From positions 372,001-436,000 of the forward strand of contig NZ_JACSZW010000002.1 of the NCBI RefSeq assembly GCF_014472395.1: a DNA stretch of 64,000 bases, in the 5' to 3' direction. Source of the stretch: Pedobacter sp. N36a (GTDB taxonomy: Bacteria > Bacteroidota > Bacteroidia > Sphingobacteriales > Sphingobacteriaceae). The notes beneath the pieces were generated by a model. It did not search any database, was not told where the DNA came from, and saw only the letters and a list, made by a program, of their open reading frames with translations. The position numbers and the translations under genes are program-made. Positions 49,480 to 57,487 of the stretch are shown here, piece by piece; positions within the stretch are counted from its first letter, which is position 1; each line of letters begins with the position of its first letter.

Positions 49480-52062
49480 CTATTTCTTTGCTGCTGTTTT
49501 CTTTTTTGCAGGAGCTTTTGCCGCTTTAGCAGGGGTTTTCGCTGCTGCTTTTTTCTTTGTTGCTTTTGGTTCAAATGCATTAGGAACCTGCTCAACGATT
49601 AGTTTTTTCACTTCTTCCAGAGAAACGGAAGCCAGATCTTCAGGGGTGTATTTTTCAGCTGTAGCAGGGTTTTTACCTAGTTTCAGCATGTCTTTACCGA
49701 AACGGATGAAAGGTCCCCATCTGCCGTTTTCAATGGCAATTTTCTCTTCATTCCATTGCTGGATGAATCTGTTTGCCTCTTTCTCTACCTTTTTACCAAT
49801 TAATTCATTGATATCTGCAGCTGAAAGTTCTTCGAAGTTATATGCTTTTGGTACGTTGATAAATAAGTCGTTCCATTTGATGAAAGGACCGAAACGGCCT
49901 TTACCTTTAGTTACAGGTAAACCTTCGTAATGAGCAACAGGCGCATCAGCAGTGATTTTCTCCTGAATAATTTCTACAGCGCGATCTCTATCTACTGATA
50001 AAGGCTCCTCGTTTTTAGGAATAGAGATGTAAGCATCTCCCCATTTCACATAAGGACCAAAGCGGCCTACACCTACAGAAACTTCTTTACCTTCGTAATC
50101 TTCCAATTGGAAAGGCAGCTTAAATTGCTCTAAAGCGTCTTCAAGGGTCACTGTGGCCACCGACTGAGATTTTGCCAAACTCGCATAACGCGGTTTCTCT
50201 TCATCATCATTCTGACCGATCTGTACCAATGGACCAAATTTACCCACTTTAGCATACACGTTCTTTCCAGAAACAGGGTCAACGCCTAGTAAACGTTCTC
50301 CATTTGCACGTTCTGCGTTTTCTAAAGTGGTTTCTACCTCCTGGTGAAAAGGGGTATAGAAGGAGTGGAGCATCTTTGTCCATTCCTGTAAACCTTGTGC
50401 GATCTCATCAAATTCCTTCTCTACATTCGCTGTAAAGTTGAAATCGACAATCCCTTTAAAGTGTTCTACCAGGAAGTCGTTGACTACTTCACCTATATCT
50501 GTTGGGAAGAGTTTTGATTTCTCTGCACCGGTAATTTCTGTTTTAATTTGTTTGCTGACTGCGCCATTCGCCAATACAATCGCAGTAAAGGAACGCGGAC
50601 GACCATCGCGGTCTTCTTTGACCACATATCCACGGTTCTGAATCGTAGAAATGGTTGGTGCATAAGTAGAAGGACGACCGATTCCCAGTTCTTCCAGCTT
50701 CTTAATCATGCTGGCCTCTGTATATCTTGCCGGCGGACGAGAGAAACGCTCTGTTGCATTCATTTCTCTTAAGCTCAATTCCTGACCTTTGGCCAATGGA
50801 GGCAACATGTTGCTGCCTTCTGAATCTTCTGCTTCATCATCATCGCTGGATTCTAGGTATACTTTTAGGAAGCCATCAAATTTCAATACCTCACCTTCAG
50901 CAACTAAATGCTCTTTGCGCGTACTGATGGCAATCTGTGCGGTTGTTTTTTCAAACTGTGCTTCTGACATCTGAGAAGCGATGGCGCGCTTCCAGATCAA
51001 TTCATATAAACGCTGCTCTGAGCTGTCGCCGGTAACGCTATGGTGATTGAAATAAGTAGGGCGGATGGCCTCGTGAGCTTCCTGTGCACCTGCAGATTTC
51101 GTTTTATAAGTTCTTTGGTGATGGTATTTCTCGCCCCATGCAGAATTAATTTCCGCTGCTGCTGCCTGTAATGCAGTTTCCGATAAGTTCACGGAATCGG
51201 TACGCATATAGGTAATACGTCCACTTTCATACAATCGCTGAGCAATCTGCATCGTTCTTGATACTGAATACCCCAGTTTGCGGGAAGCTTCCTGCTGTAA
51301 AGTCGAAGTTGTAAATGGAGGCGCTGGGTTTCTTTTTGCAGGTCTGGTTTCTAAACTGGCTACGCTGAATCCTGCCTCGATGCAGTCGTTTAAGAATTTC
51401 TCCGCATCTGCTTCTTTTTCAAAACGCTGTGGCAATTCTGCTTTAACCACTTCTTTACCTTTTCCGGTGCTGAATTGTGCAGATACCTTAAATGCAGCTG
51501 TTGCATTAAATTTATTGACTTCTCTTTCTCTGTCTACAATTAAACGTACAGCCACCGACTGCACTCTTCCTGCAGATAAAGAAGGTTTGATTTTCTTCCA
51601 CAATACCGGAGACAGTTCAAAACCTACCAATCTATCCAATACACGGCGTGCCTGCTGTGCATTGACCAGGTTATAATCGATGGTACGCGGATTTTCTATC
51701 GCCTTTAAAATTGCAGGCTTAGTGATCTCGTGAAATACAATACGTTTAGTTTTATTTTCTTTTAGTCCTAATGTCTCATATAAGTGCCAGGAAATTGCTT
51801 CTCCTTCACGGTCCTCATCGGACGCTAGCCATACCATTTCGGCTTCTTTGGCTAACTTCTTAAGCTCGGCTACTACATGCTTTTTATCGGCAGGGACCTC
51901 ATAGGTCTGGGCAAAATTATTGGCTACATCGATGCCCATATCCCCCTTTACCAAATCCCGGATGTGGCCGTAACTCGATTTTACAAGGAAATCTTTTCCT
52001 AAATACCCTTCAATGGTTTTAGCTTTTGCAGGTGACTCAACTATTAATAAATTCTTCGCCAT
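49480..52062 (-). CDS. topA: DNA topoisomerase I
   Basis: 860 residues, type IA. Toprim domain at the N-terminus (LLIVESPAKAKTIEGYLG; SDEDREGEAISWHL), active-site tyrosine Y285 in GRITYMRTDS, IGRPSTYAPTISTI further on. After about 600, zinc-finger cysteines are absent; instead at least four Gly-Arg/Lys-Phe/Trp-Gly-Pro repeats occur (KFGPLVQIG, RFGPYVKWG, RFGPFIKWN, RWGPFIRFG), and the protein ends in an Ala/Lys-rich tail. It relaxes negative supercoils. First gene of its transcription unit. Confidence 0.95.
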   Translation of the reverse strand: MAKNLLIVESPAKAKTIEGYLGKDFLVKSSYGHIRDLVKGDMGIDVANNFAQTYEVPADKKHVVAELKKLAKEAEMVWLASDEDREGEAISWHLYETLGLKENKTKRIVFHEITKPAILKAIENPRTIDYNLVNAQQARRVLDRLVGFELSPVLWKKIKPSLSAGRVQSVAVRLIVDREREVNKFNATAAFKVSAQFSTGKGKEVVKAELPQRFEKEADAEKFLNDCIEAGFSVASLETRPAKRNPAPPFTTSTLQQEASRKLGYSVSRTMQIAQRLYESGRITYMRTDSVNLSETALQAAAAEINSAWGEKYHHQRTYKTKSAGAQEAHEAIRPTYFNHHSVTGDSSEQRLYELIWKRAIASQMSEAQFEKTTAQIAISTRKEHLVAEGEVLKFDGFLKVYLESSDDDEAEDSEGSNMLPPLAKGQELSLREMNATERFSRPPARYTEASMIKKLEELGIGRPSTYAPTISTIQNRGYVVKEDRDGRPRSFTAIVLANGAVSKQIKTEITGAEKSKLFPTDIGEVVNDFLVEHFKGIVDFNFTANVEKEFDEIAQGLQEWTKMLHSFYTPFHQEVETTLENAERANGERLLGVDPVSGKNVYAKVGKFGPLVQIGQNDDEEKPRYASLAKSQSVATVTLEDALEQFKLPFQLEDYEGKEVSVGVGRFGPYVKWGDAYISIPKNEEPLSVDRDRAVEIIQEKITADAPVAHYEGLPVTKGKGRFGPFIKWNDLFINVPKAYNFEELSAADINELIGKKVEKEANRFIQQWNEEKIAIENGRWGPFIRFGKDMLKLGKNPATAEKYTPEDLASVSLEEVKKLIVEQVPNAFEPKATKKKAAAKTPAKAAKAPAKKKTAAKK

Positions 52063-52523
52063 TCAGAACGTTTTTCTGCAAATAAAGCTATAAATAAGGC
52101 TAATTTCAAAATCCGATATGATTTTTATAGTAAATAAATTTGAAAAAGCCATGTTTTAAGTTGTATAAAGTGGTGATTATAGCATATTTATGGGGCGTAT
52201 TCGAGGTAATGTGTTTTTTTTTGATAAAAAAACGAGGGTGTGAGGAATAGGCTTATAGCGCGAATGTAATTGAGATGTTTTGCTTGATCATGCGGGAATG
52301 GCTTCGATTCTACCTTTATAGGAAGCAATTGTTTCCTTTATACTAATAAATAAGATGGATAATCTTTTTCAAATCTCTTAATTAGCAAGGCTATATATGA
52401 ATGTTTAATCTGTCGGACACCATTATTTGATAAATAAAATTTTTTTTAGCAGTTTAAACCTTATTTTGGGTTCAAACAATCTTTTTGTGCTTAACTTCGT
52501 TTACACATTAAAAATATCAAACT
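52063..52523. other. 461-base divergent gene-free region between topA and gpx
   Basis: AT-rich with no useful open frame. Towards topA (minus strand) CAAA at 52107-52110 and TAAAGCTA at 52083-52090 (read TTTG and TAGCTTTA on that strand) form a weak promoter candidate with a short spacer. The right end holds the gpx promoter candidate. Nothing else recognised. Confidence 0.55.
52465..52499 (+). promoter_or_regulatory. promoter candidate of the glutathione peroxidase gene
   Basis: TTTG at 52465-52468 and TAACTTCG (one mismatch to TAnnTTTG) at 52492-52499, with a 23-base spacer; the ATG follows 24 bases downstream. Confidence 0.45.
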
Positions 52524-53036
52524 ATGAATACATTATTAATATTACTGAGCCTGATCTTTACACCGCCGGCAAAAAGTATTTATGATTTCAGCTTTAAAAC
52601 TATTGATGGTAAAGAGGTGAAATTGTCGAAATTCAAAGGAAAGAAAATCCTGATTGTGAACACGGCTTCTAAATGTGGGTATACCCCTCAATATGAAGAT
52701 TTAGAAAAACTGAGTAAGCAATACGGTAAGAATGTTGTGTTAATCGGATTCCCAGCTGGTAATTTCGGTGGACAGGAATTGGCTACTAATTCAGAGATCC
52801 AGGATTTCTGTAAAAAGAATTTTGGAGTTACCTTTTTATTAAGTGAAAAAGTGAGTGTTAAAGGTGACGACATTAACCCTTTATTCAAATACCTAACCAC
52901 TGCGTCGAACCCCGATTTTACTGGTGATATCAACTGGAACTTCGAAAAGTTCCTAATCAATGAAAAAGGAGCATTGGTACACCGTTTCCGTTCTAAAGTG
53001 AAACCGTTAAGCGAAGAGCTGACTAAAAATCTTTAG
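52524..53036 (+). CDS. glutathione peroxidase family (thiol peroxidase), Cys type
   Basis: 170 residues. The catalytic site is NTASKCGYTPQYEDL with C51 (not selenocysteine); FPAGNFGGQE takes the place of the FPCNQFG box, and INWNFEKFLI supplies the WNF motif. A short hydrophobic start (MNTLLILLSLIF) could be a signal peptide, which would place it in the periplasm. It reduces peroxides, probably with thioredoxin as donor, as non-selenium family members do. Monocistronic, with promoter candidate and terminator. Confidence 0.9.
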   Translation: MNTLLILLSLIFTPPAKSIYDFSFKTIDGKEVKLSKFKGKKILIVNTASKCGYTPQYEDLEKLSKQYGKNVVLIGFPAGNFGGQELATNSEIQDFCKKNFGVTFLLSEKVSVKGDDINPLFKYLTTASNPDFTGDINWNFEKFLINEKGALVHRFRSKVKPLSEELTKNL

Positions 53037-53058
53037 TAATTATCTGGCAATTTTATTT

Positions 53059-53088
53059 AAACCTGTTTCTTTCGAGACGGGTTTTTTT
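53059..53088 (+). terminator. intrinsic terminator after gpx
   Basis: An 11-bp stem (53059-53069 with 53074-53084) with two G-T wobbles, loop TTTC, then TTTT. Confidence 0.78.
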
Positions 53089-53112
53089 ATGGGCTGATGT
53101 TCAGGAAATACT

Positions 53113-53424
53113 TTATAAAAAGTAATTTCTCCATTTTGCAATGCCACCTTTTAGGCTGTACAGATGTTTGGCTGAACCATATTTATCATGTAAGGCTTCT
53201 GCAGCAGCCACACTACGTACCCCATGCTGACAAATGAATATGATGTTATGCTCATCTGGGTCTGTATCTAAAAAGTCGGCCAACTCAGACATTGGTACTT
53301 TTATATATGTTTTTCCATCAAGCAGAGGTAATTCATGACGTTCTCTTACATCGATGATTAAGGTTGAGTCTTCTTTCTGAAGTACTGTCAGTTGTGTGGT
53401 ATTTATTTCAGTATATGCTTGCAT
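53113..53424 (-). CDS. rhodanese-like sulfurtransferase domain protein
   Basis: 103 residues from ATG 53424; the open frame upstream to 53463 lacks conserved sequence. Single rhodanese domain: LIIDVRERHE near the start and the active-site loop CQHGVRS with its cysteine, followed by SLKGGIAKW. It is cytoplasmic and might transfer sulfane sulfur or act as a phosphatase-like domain. Stands alone, convergent with gpx. Confidence 0.88.
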   Translation of the reverse strand: MQAYTEINTTQLTVLQKEDSTLIIDVRERHELPLLDGKTYIKVPMSELADFLDTDPDEHNIIFICQHGVRSVAAAEALHDKYGSAKHLYSLKGGIAKWRNYFL

Positions 53425-53712
53425 GAATTGAGCAGAAATATGTTTTATATTTCTATAATGCAAATTTACCGTTTAAATACTGGTTTTGCCGATATTTTTT
53501 GTAAATCACATAACAATATTCCTAATTAGGTAAATCGGGGAGGTTACTCTTTGGATCTGGCTGTAGTTGTGATTTTCGCTTTGAGCTAAGTCTGGTTATG
53601 TCTATAGCTCTAGTTGTTTTTTGGTATATCTCAGTCGATTTACTAAAAGGGACAATTTAAGACAGGTAAAAGAAATAGAAGAGTTTTACCTACATTGATA
53701 TTTTCTTAGCAG

Positions 53713-54691
53713 TCATTTCGCTGTTCTGATTTTTCTGAGACTGATAACCTTTCCTTTGGCATCAACCTTAAAAAGAATCGTAGCGTGCAGATTCCTGGCG
53801 AAAAATTGGTGTTTTCCAAAGGGGATCAGCTCTTTCCTGTCATTTCCTACCTGCCCATAAAGTGTATCATGATCTATTATGATTTCAAACAGCGGTGCTG
53901 GATTAAATTGATACTTGCCTACATAGCGCTGCATTAACTTGGCAGTTACGCTAATTTTTTTTTCGGGTTTGCAGCTTATTGTGTTGCAGGATACCAATAT
54001 TGCTCAGTCCTGTACTACTTGTTCTGAAACCTTGAACCTTACCATGTTGATCTTTATCAAAAATGAAGCAGGTCAGACTGTTTTCTAAAACAAAATGTTC
54101 TTTTTTATAAGGGATCAAACGTGTTTTTGAGCCACCCAGGAAGTAATACATGAGCTGACCATCTTACGGATTTACCATGTATTCCCCAGGGTTTGCCAAT
54201 TTGTATACTCCCTGATAAGCTTCCAGTTTAGAGATCGCCATCATCATGGTTTTATAATCATAAGGTTTTCCCAACGCAATGGCCAGCATTTTTGAAGCAA
54301 GAATGTCCGGGTCGGCTGGATGATCACAATTTCTTAGAATGGAAATGGACAAATTCTTTTCCGGAAGGTAAGCGGCATAGGTGTAAAACCCGTTAATTAC
54401 CCCGATGTATTTGACACTTGGAATTCCCTGCACATTTCCTGTTTCCCAGCCATAACCATAGCCAGTTAGCGTCCCGTTGCTCAGCCGGTAGGAGGTATAC
54501 GCTTTATGAAGGAGCTCCGGTTTTAGAAATTTCCCATCGTACAAAGCAGTATACCATTTTTGTAGATCTTCCGCAGTAGACGCTAGGGAACCAGCAGCAT
54601 AGGACAGCGTCATACTCAGGTATGCTGCATTTTGGTAACGTCCATTTTTTTGTTCATATCGTGAAATAGTAATAGCTAATGGTGAATACAA
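53713..54691 (-). pseudogene. serine hydrolase (beta-lactamase class C-like), decayed and 5'-truncated
   Basis: Three joined pieces of one family are readable. The first (54691 to 54164) has NAAYLSMTLSYAAGSLASTA, GYGYGWETG and VINGFYTYAAYLPE, where the usual His-Gly-Gly box is lost. A TAA at 54166-54164 then interrupts the frame after GEYMVNP; the same frame continues with DGQLMYYFLGGSKTRLIPY. At about 53957-53965 a run of nine A shifts the frame: with eight A the reading would run TRKKISVTAKLMQRYVGKY. The last piece ends at 53713. The N-terminal half with the Ser-x-x-Lys nucleophile is missing. Dead gene. Confidence 0.8.
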
Positions 54692-54777
54692 TTAGGGAGA
54701 TGGATATAAATAATGTTGCTGATGTGGTTTCCATTTTTTTGCTGATTTCCTCATAAGACTGTATATATTTAGAACTG

Positions 54778-54791
54778 GTCACATTTGTGAC
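54778..54791. promoter_or_regulatory. inverted repeat in the head-to-head gap
   Basis: GTCACA and TGTGAC separated by two bases, between the broken hydrolase and the truncated sigma factor gene. Possibly an operator; no other support. Confidence 0.25.
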
Positions 54792-54849
54792 TCTTTTTTC
54801 TGAAAGGCAGTCTAACCTATTGTAAATGTAAAATTAACTTATCCTAAGC

Positions 54850-55227
54850 ATGCTATTCGGACGCAACCGTAAAGAAGATCACTTTTTAAAGCAGGCCATT
54901 CTCGGTGAGCGAGAAGGTTCTGAATATTTGGTAAAAACCTATCAGAATCTATCCTATACCCTGGCAATTAAAATTTGCGGAAATAGCGAGGATGCTGAAG
55001 AGGTGGTACAGGATGCTTTTATGAAAGCTTTTAAGGCATTAGCAGGCTTTGGAAATTCCTACAAATTTTCGAGTTGGCTCTATCGGATCCTTTACCATAC
55101 TGCTTTAACAAAAAAAACTTCTAGGCGCATGGTCAGCGAAGAATTAAACGAGCAATCAGGTGCAGTCGGTTATTTATTGGGTGAAAAAAAGGAGTTTGGG
55201 GCCTTGGTCCATACGGAATTTATATAG
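54850..55227 (+). pseudogene. ECF sigma factor lacking region 4 (truncated)
   Basis: 125 residues. Region 2 is well preserved: EGSEYLVKTYQNLSYTLAIK, EDAEEVVQDAFMKAFKALAG and KFSSWLYRILYHTA. After EQSGAVGYLLGEKKEFGALV the frame stops at 55225-55227, and no region 4 helix-turn-helix follows in any frame for the next 300 bases. Intact ECF proteins are some 160-190 residues, so promoter -35 recognition is lost. A neighbouring frame (55160-55357) runs through the junction but shows no sigma features. Probably a pseudogene produced by deletion at its 3' end; a region-2-only regulator is less likely. Confidence 0.7.
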
Positions 55228-55557
55228 TATATTAATGATCTTTTATCGTTTGAACCTATTTGAGGTAAATCTTGTAGGATTGATGATTGCGCTCCCTTTT
55301 GGGCGTGGATTGGGGGTTTTAGTTAGAATGAACATACAGGCAGAGAAAGCCAAATAAAAGAAGTGTCGCTTCGATAAGTGCTTGTCAGCCCAGGGCCAGC
55401 TGCTTAAAGCATTGAAACATTAACACACGGCGGTTGATTAACCCATTTATTTCAGTAGCATGTAAAACAATATTCTTCTTAGCCTAGTTTATTGTCATTG
55501 TCAGACCTTGAGTATTTATTTACTACTAACATTTTCAATTTAAGCGTAAACAACAAC
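55228..55557. other. 330-base region after the truncated sigma gene
   Basis: No recognisable gene. One frame ends in LMIALPFGRGLGVLVRMN, which looks like a membrane segment with a basic tail and may be a remnant of a deleted gene, since it lacks its own convincing start. Remaining bases are AT-rich leader of the next gene. Confidence 0.4.
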
Positions 55558-55839
55558 ATGGAAAAAGAAGCTTTTAACATTCGGGTCGGTTACGGCAAGA
55601 AGGAAGTCACCCTGACGATCCTTAAAGAAAAGGATTATTATAAGGTGATCTACTTTGGTGGAATTATGGGCGCTGTTCGTCATGATCGGAACGAATGGGT
55701 TTTATTGAAGACTACTGAAATCCCAGCCGGAGACCTTCCAATATATACTCCGGAATTGAAAGGCGAGCACTTGGAGATTGTATTTGATGAACATACAGCA
55801 CGTGCTATTGGAAAGGAAATTGAGCACCTGAGCTACTAA
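55558..55839 (+). CDS. small conserved hypothetical protein, 93 aa
   Basis: 93 residues from ATG 55558; the longer frame from 55492 starts in non-conserved leader. No signal or membrane segment. Beta-rich pattern (FNIRVGYGKKEVTLTILKEK, YYKVIYFGGIMGAVRHDRN) then a short helix at the C-terminus (DEHTARAIGKEIEHL). No domain recognised; 14 bases before the convergent mini-protein. Confidence 0.68.
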   Translation: MEKEAFNIRVGYGKKEVTLTILKEKDYYKVIYFGGIMGAVRHDRNEWVLLKTTEIPAGDLPIYTPELKGEHLEIVFDEHTARAIGKEIEHLSY

Positions 55840-55853
55840 GCAACCGGTAAAAT

Positions 55854-56030
55854 CTACTTACTGGTCAAAGGTTTCTCAGATTTAAATTTTGGCTCTGCAG
55901 CACGCGTCCCATTGTTACATTTACCTAACATCATGTAAATTACCGCAAATATGATAATCGTAGACAAGCAGCCGCCGCCTAATTTTTTTGCGCCCCAGCC
56001 AGCAATAATGGTTCTGAAAAAGTTATTCAT
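55854..56030 (-). CDS. 58-residue single-pass membrane mini-protein
   Basis: ATG at 56030, 58 codons to TAG at 55854. An amphipathic start (MNNFFRTIIAGWGAKKLGGG) is followed by one hydrophobic helix (STIIIFAVIYMMLGK, about 23-37) and a basic tail (EPKFKSEKPLTSK). The Gly-Gly-Gly-Cys at 18-21 precedes the helix. The codon pattern and plausible topology suggest a real small protein; small membrane proteins with such a Gly-Gly-Cys start are common but unnamed in this phylum. Divergent from the CorA-type gene. Confidence 0.55.
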   Translation of the reverse strand: MNNFFRTIIAGWGAKKLGGGCLSTIIIFAVIYMMLGKCNNGTRAAEPKFKSEKPLTSK

Positions 56031-56156
56031 AAGTTTAAATTTAGGATAGAAGGTTTCAATATAGACATAACACTTTGTGCGTCATTAGGTTTAAATAAAA
56101 TAGAACAATGAACTAAAATGAGTGTTAACACTAGTACCTTTTATTAAAGAAAATTT

Positions 56157-57047
56157 ATGACTAAAAACCTGGCTGAAAATCAAGGATTCGAATGGATTGA
56201 CCTCACTGCTCCTACAACAGAGGAGCTTTCCAGCATCGCTAAAAAATATAATTTGCACCCCGCCCTAGTTAATGACTGTCTTCAGCCGGATCATTTACCA
56301 AAATATGAAAGGATGGAGGATTATGCCTTTATCATTTTTAGAATACATACGCAAAAGAATGTTGCAGAGGCAGATACTGTTCAGGAGCTTACCCATAAAA
56401 TAGCATTTTTTTACTCCGATAAATTCCTGATCACGGTTCATCGCAGAACACATGATTTGATCGCACCCATCGCAAAGATGATTAAAAATGAAAAATGCAG
56501 CAATACTCTTGATTTATTGAATCTGTTGATCAGCGCCTGTTTAAATACTTATACCGAACCATTAAATAAACTGGCTAAATCCGTGGATTATTATGAAGAG
56601 ATTGTTTTTTTAAGGCCGAAAAAAGCACCTTTGCTGAAAGGGTTGTACTATTTAAAACGGAAAATTGATTTATTGAAAAGGATGCTGATTCTTTCTTACG
56701 ATATTATCGATGCATTGGATGCTCAGGAAGGAAATGTGAATACCAGGGACACCCGGGATTTATATGTTAAACACCAGAGTATGCTGGACTCACTGGCTGA
56801 AAACATCCATCAGCTGCTGGCCATTTACTTCTCCGCATCTTCTCAGAAAACGAATGAAATTATGCGGGTGCTGACCATCTTTTCGGTATTCTTTATGCCC
56901 TTAACATTTATTGTTGGGATCTATGGAATGAACTTCGAGTTTATGCCGGAAGTACATTGGAGGATGGGATATCCGGGAGTGATGGCATTGATGGTCGTGG
57001 TAACCGTGGCTATTTATTTTTGGTTCAAAAGAAAAGGCTGGCTGTAA
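56157..57047 (+). CDS. CorA-family divalent metal ion transporter
   Basis: 296 residues. Long acidic/helical cytoplasmic domain (1-230), then two C-terminal transmembrane helices with the signature YGMNFEF between them (Gly-Met-Asn filter) and FWFKRKGWL at the end. ATG at 56157 directly follows a short AT-rich leader. It mediates Mg2+ (or Co2+/Ni2+/Zn2+) movement through a pentameric pore. No regulatory RNA such as an Mg riboswitch is visible upstream. Confidence 0.92.
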   Translation: MTKNLAENQGFEWIDLTAPTTEELSSIAKKYNLHPALVNDCLQPDHLPKYERMEDYAFIIFRIHTQKNVAEADTVQELTHKIAFFYSDKFLITVHRRTHDLIAPIAKMIKNEKCSNTLDLLNLLISACLNTYTEPLNKLAKSVDYYEEIVFLRPKKAPLLKGLYYLKRKIDLLKRMLILSYDIIDALDAQEGNVNTRDTRDLYVKHQSMLDSLAENIHQLLAIYFSASSQKTNEIMRVLTIFSVFFMPLTFIVGIYGMNFEFMPEVHWRMGYPGVMALMVVVTVAIYFWFKRKGWL

Positions 57048-57487
57048 TTTTATTATTTTTTTGATCAGGGTAAATGTTGATATTAATGCCGGCAGCGCTT
57101 AGACTACCGGCGAGAGAGGCTACAGGTTCGGCTTTTCAAGCCTTTATTGTCGCTATGGTTTAACCTTCGGAAATTAGTATTATTTAAGAAGGGAATGGAT
57201 TCATTGAATACATCGGTAAACATACAAGGCTAAAAGGCATTATTTCCCACCCGCACGGGTAGTTTTCATAATTTAATGCGTTAAAATCAACCTACCCATT
57301 CGGGTAGGTTAAGAAAACATACTTTATATGTTATTGAAATGCAGCAGGTTGCGTCTGTATTGTTGTTTTTAGCAATCAGCATTTTGTTTTCAGAAAGAAA
57401 AGAAATCTCAAATTACACAAAGTTATTACAATGAGCACAGTCGAAAAAGATTAGTTTTGAGTTCTATTTTAGCCGTTTCTAGTATAA
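57048..57487. other. 440-base region between CorA and the LuxR-type regulator
   Basis: No open reading frame of note. Contains two related GC-centred hairpins at 57249-57260 and 57289-57310 and a promoter-like TAGTTTTG (57452-57459) 28 bases before the next ATG, without a clear TTTG box. The hairpins may form the end of the corA transcript or an operator pair. Confidence 0.5.
57289..57310. other. perfect 9-bp hairpin AACCTACCC/GGGTAGGTT
   Basis: Stem 57289-57297 with 57302-57310 and loop ATTC. A shorter related palindrome (ACCCG/CGGGT) lies at 57249-57260, and both are followed at a short distance by TTTTCATA or AAAACATA. No T-run follows the main hairpin. Confidence 0.5.

Noticed and set aside
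55160..55357. 66-codon plus-strand frame overlapping the truncated sigma gene
   Set aside because: Starts inside the sigma frame and shows no recognised domain; the last part looks like a membrane remnant but is too weak to call a gene.
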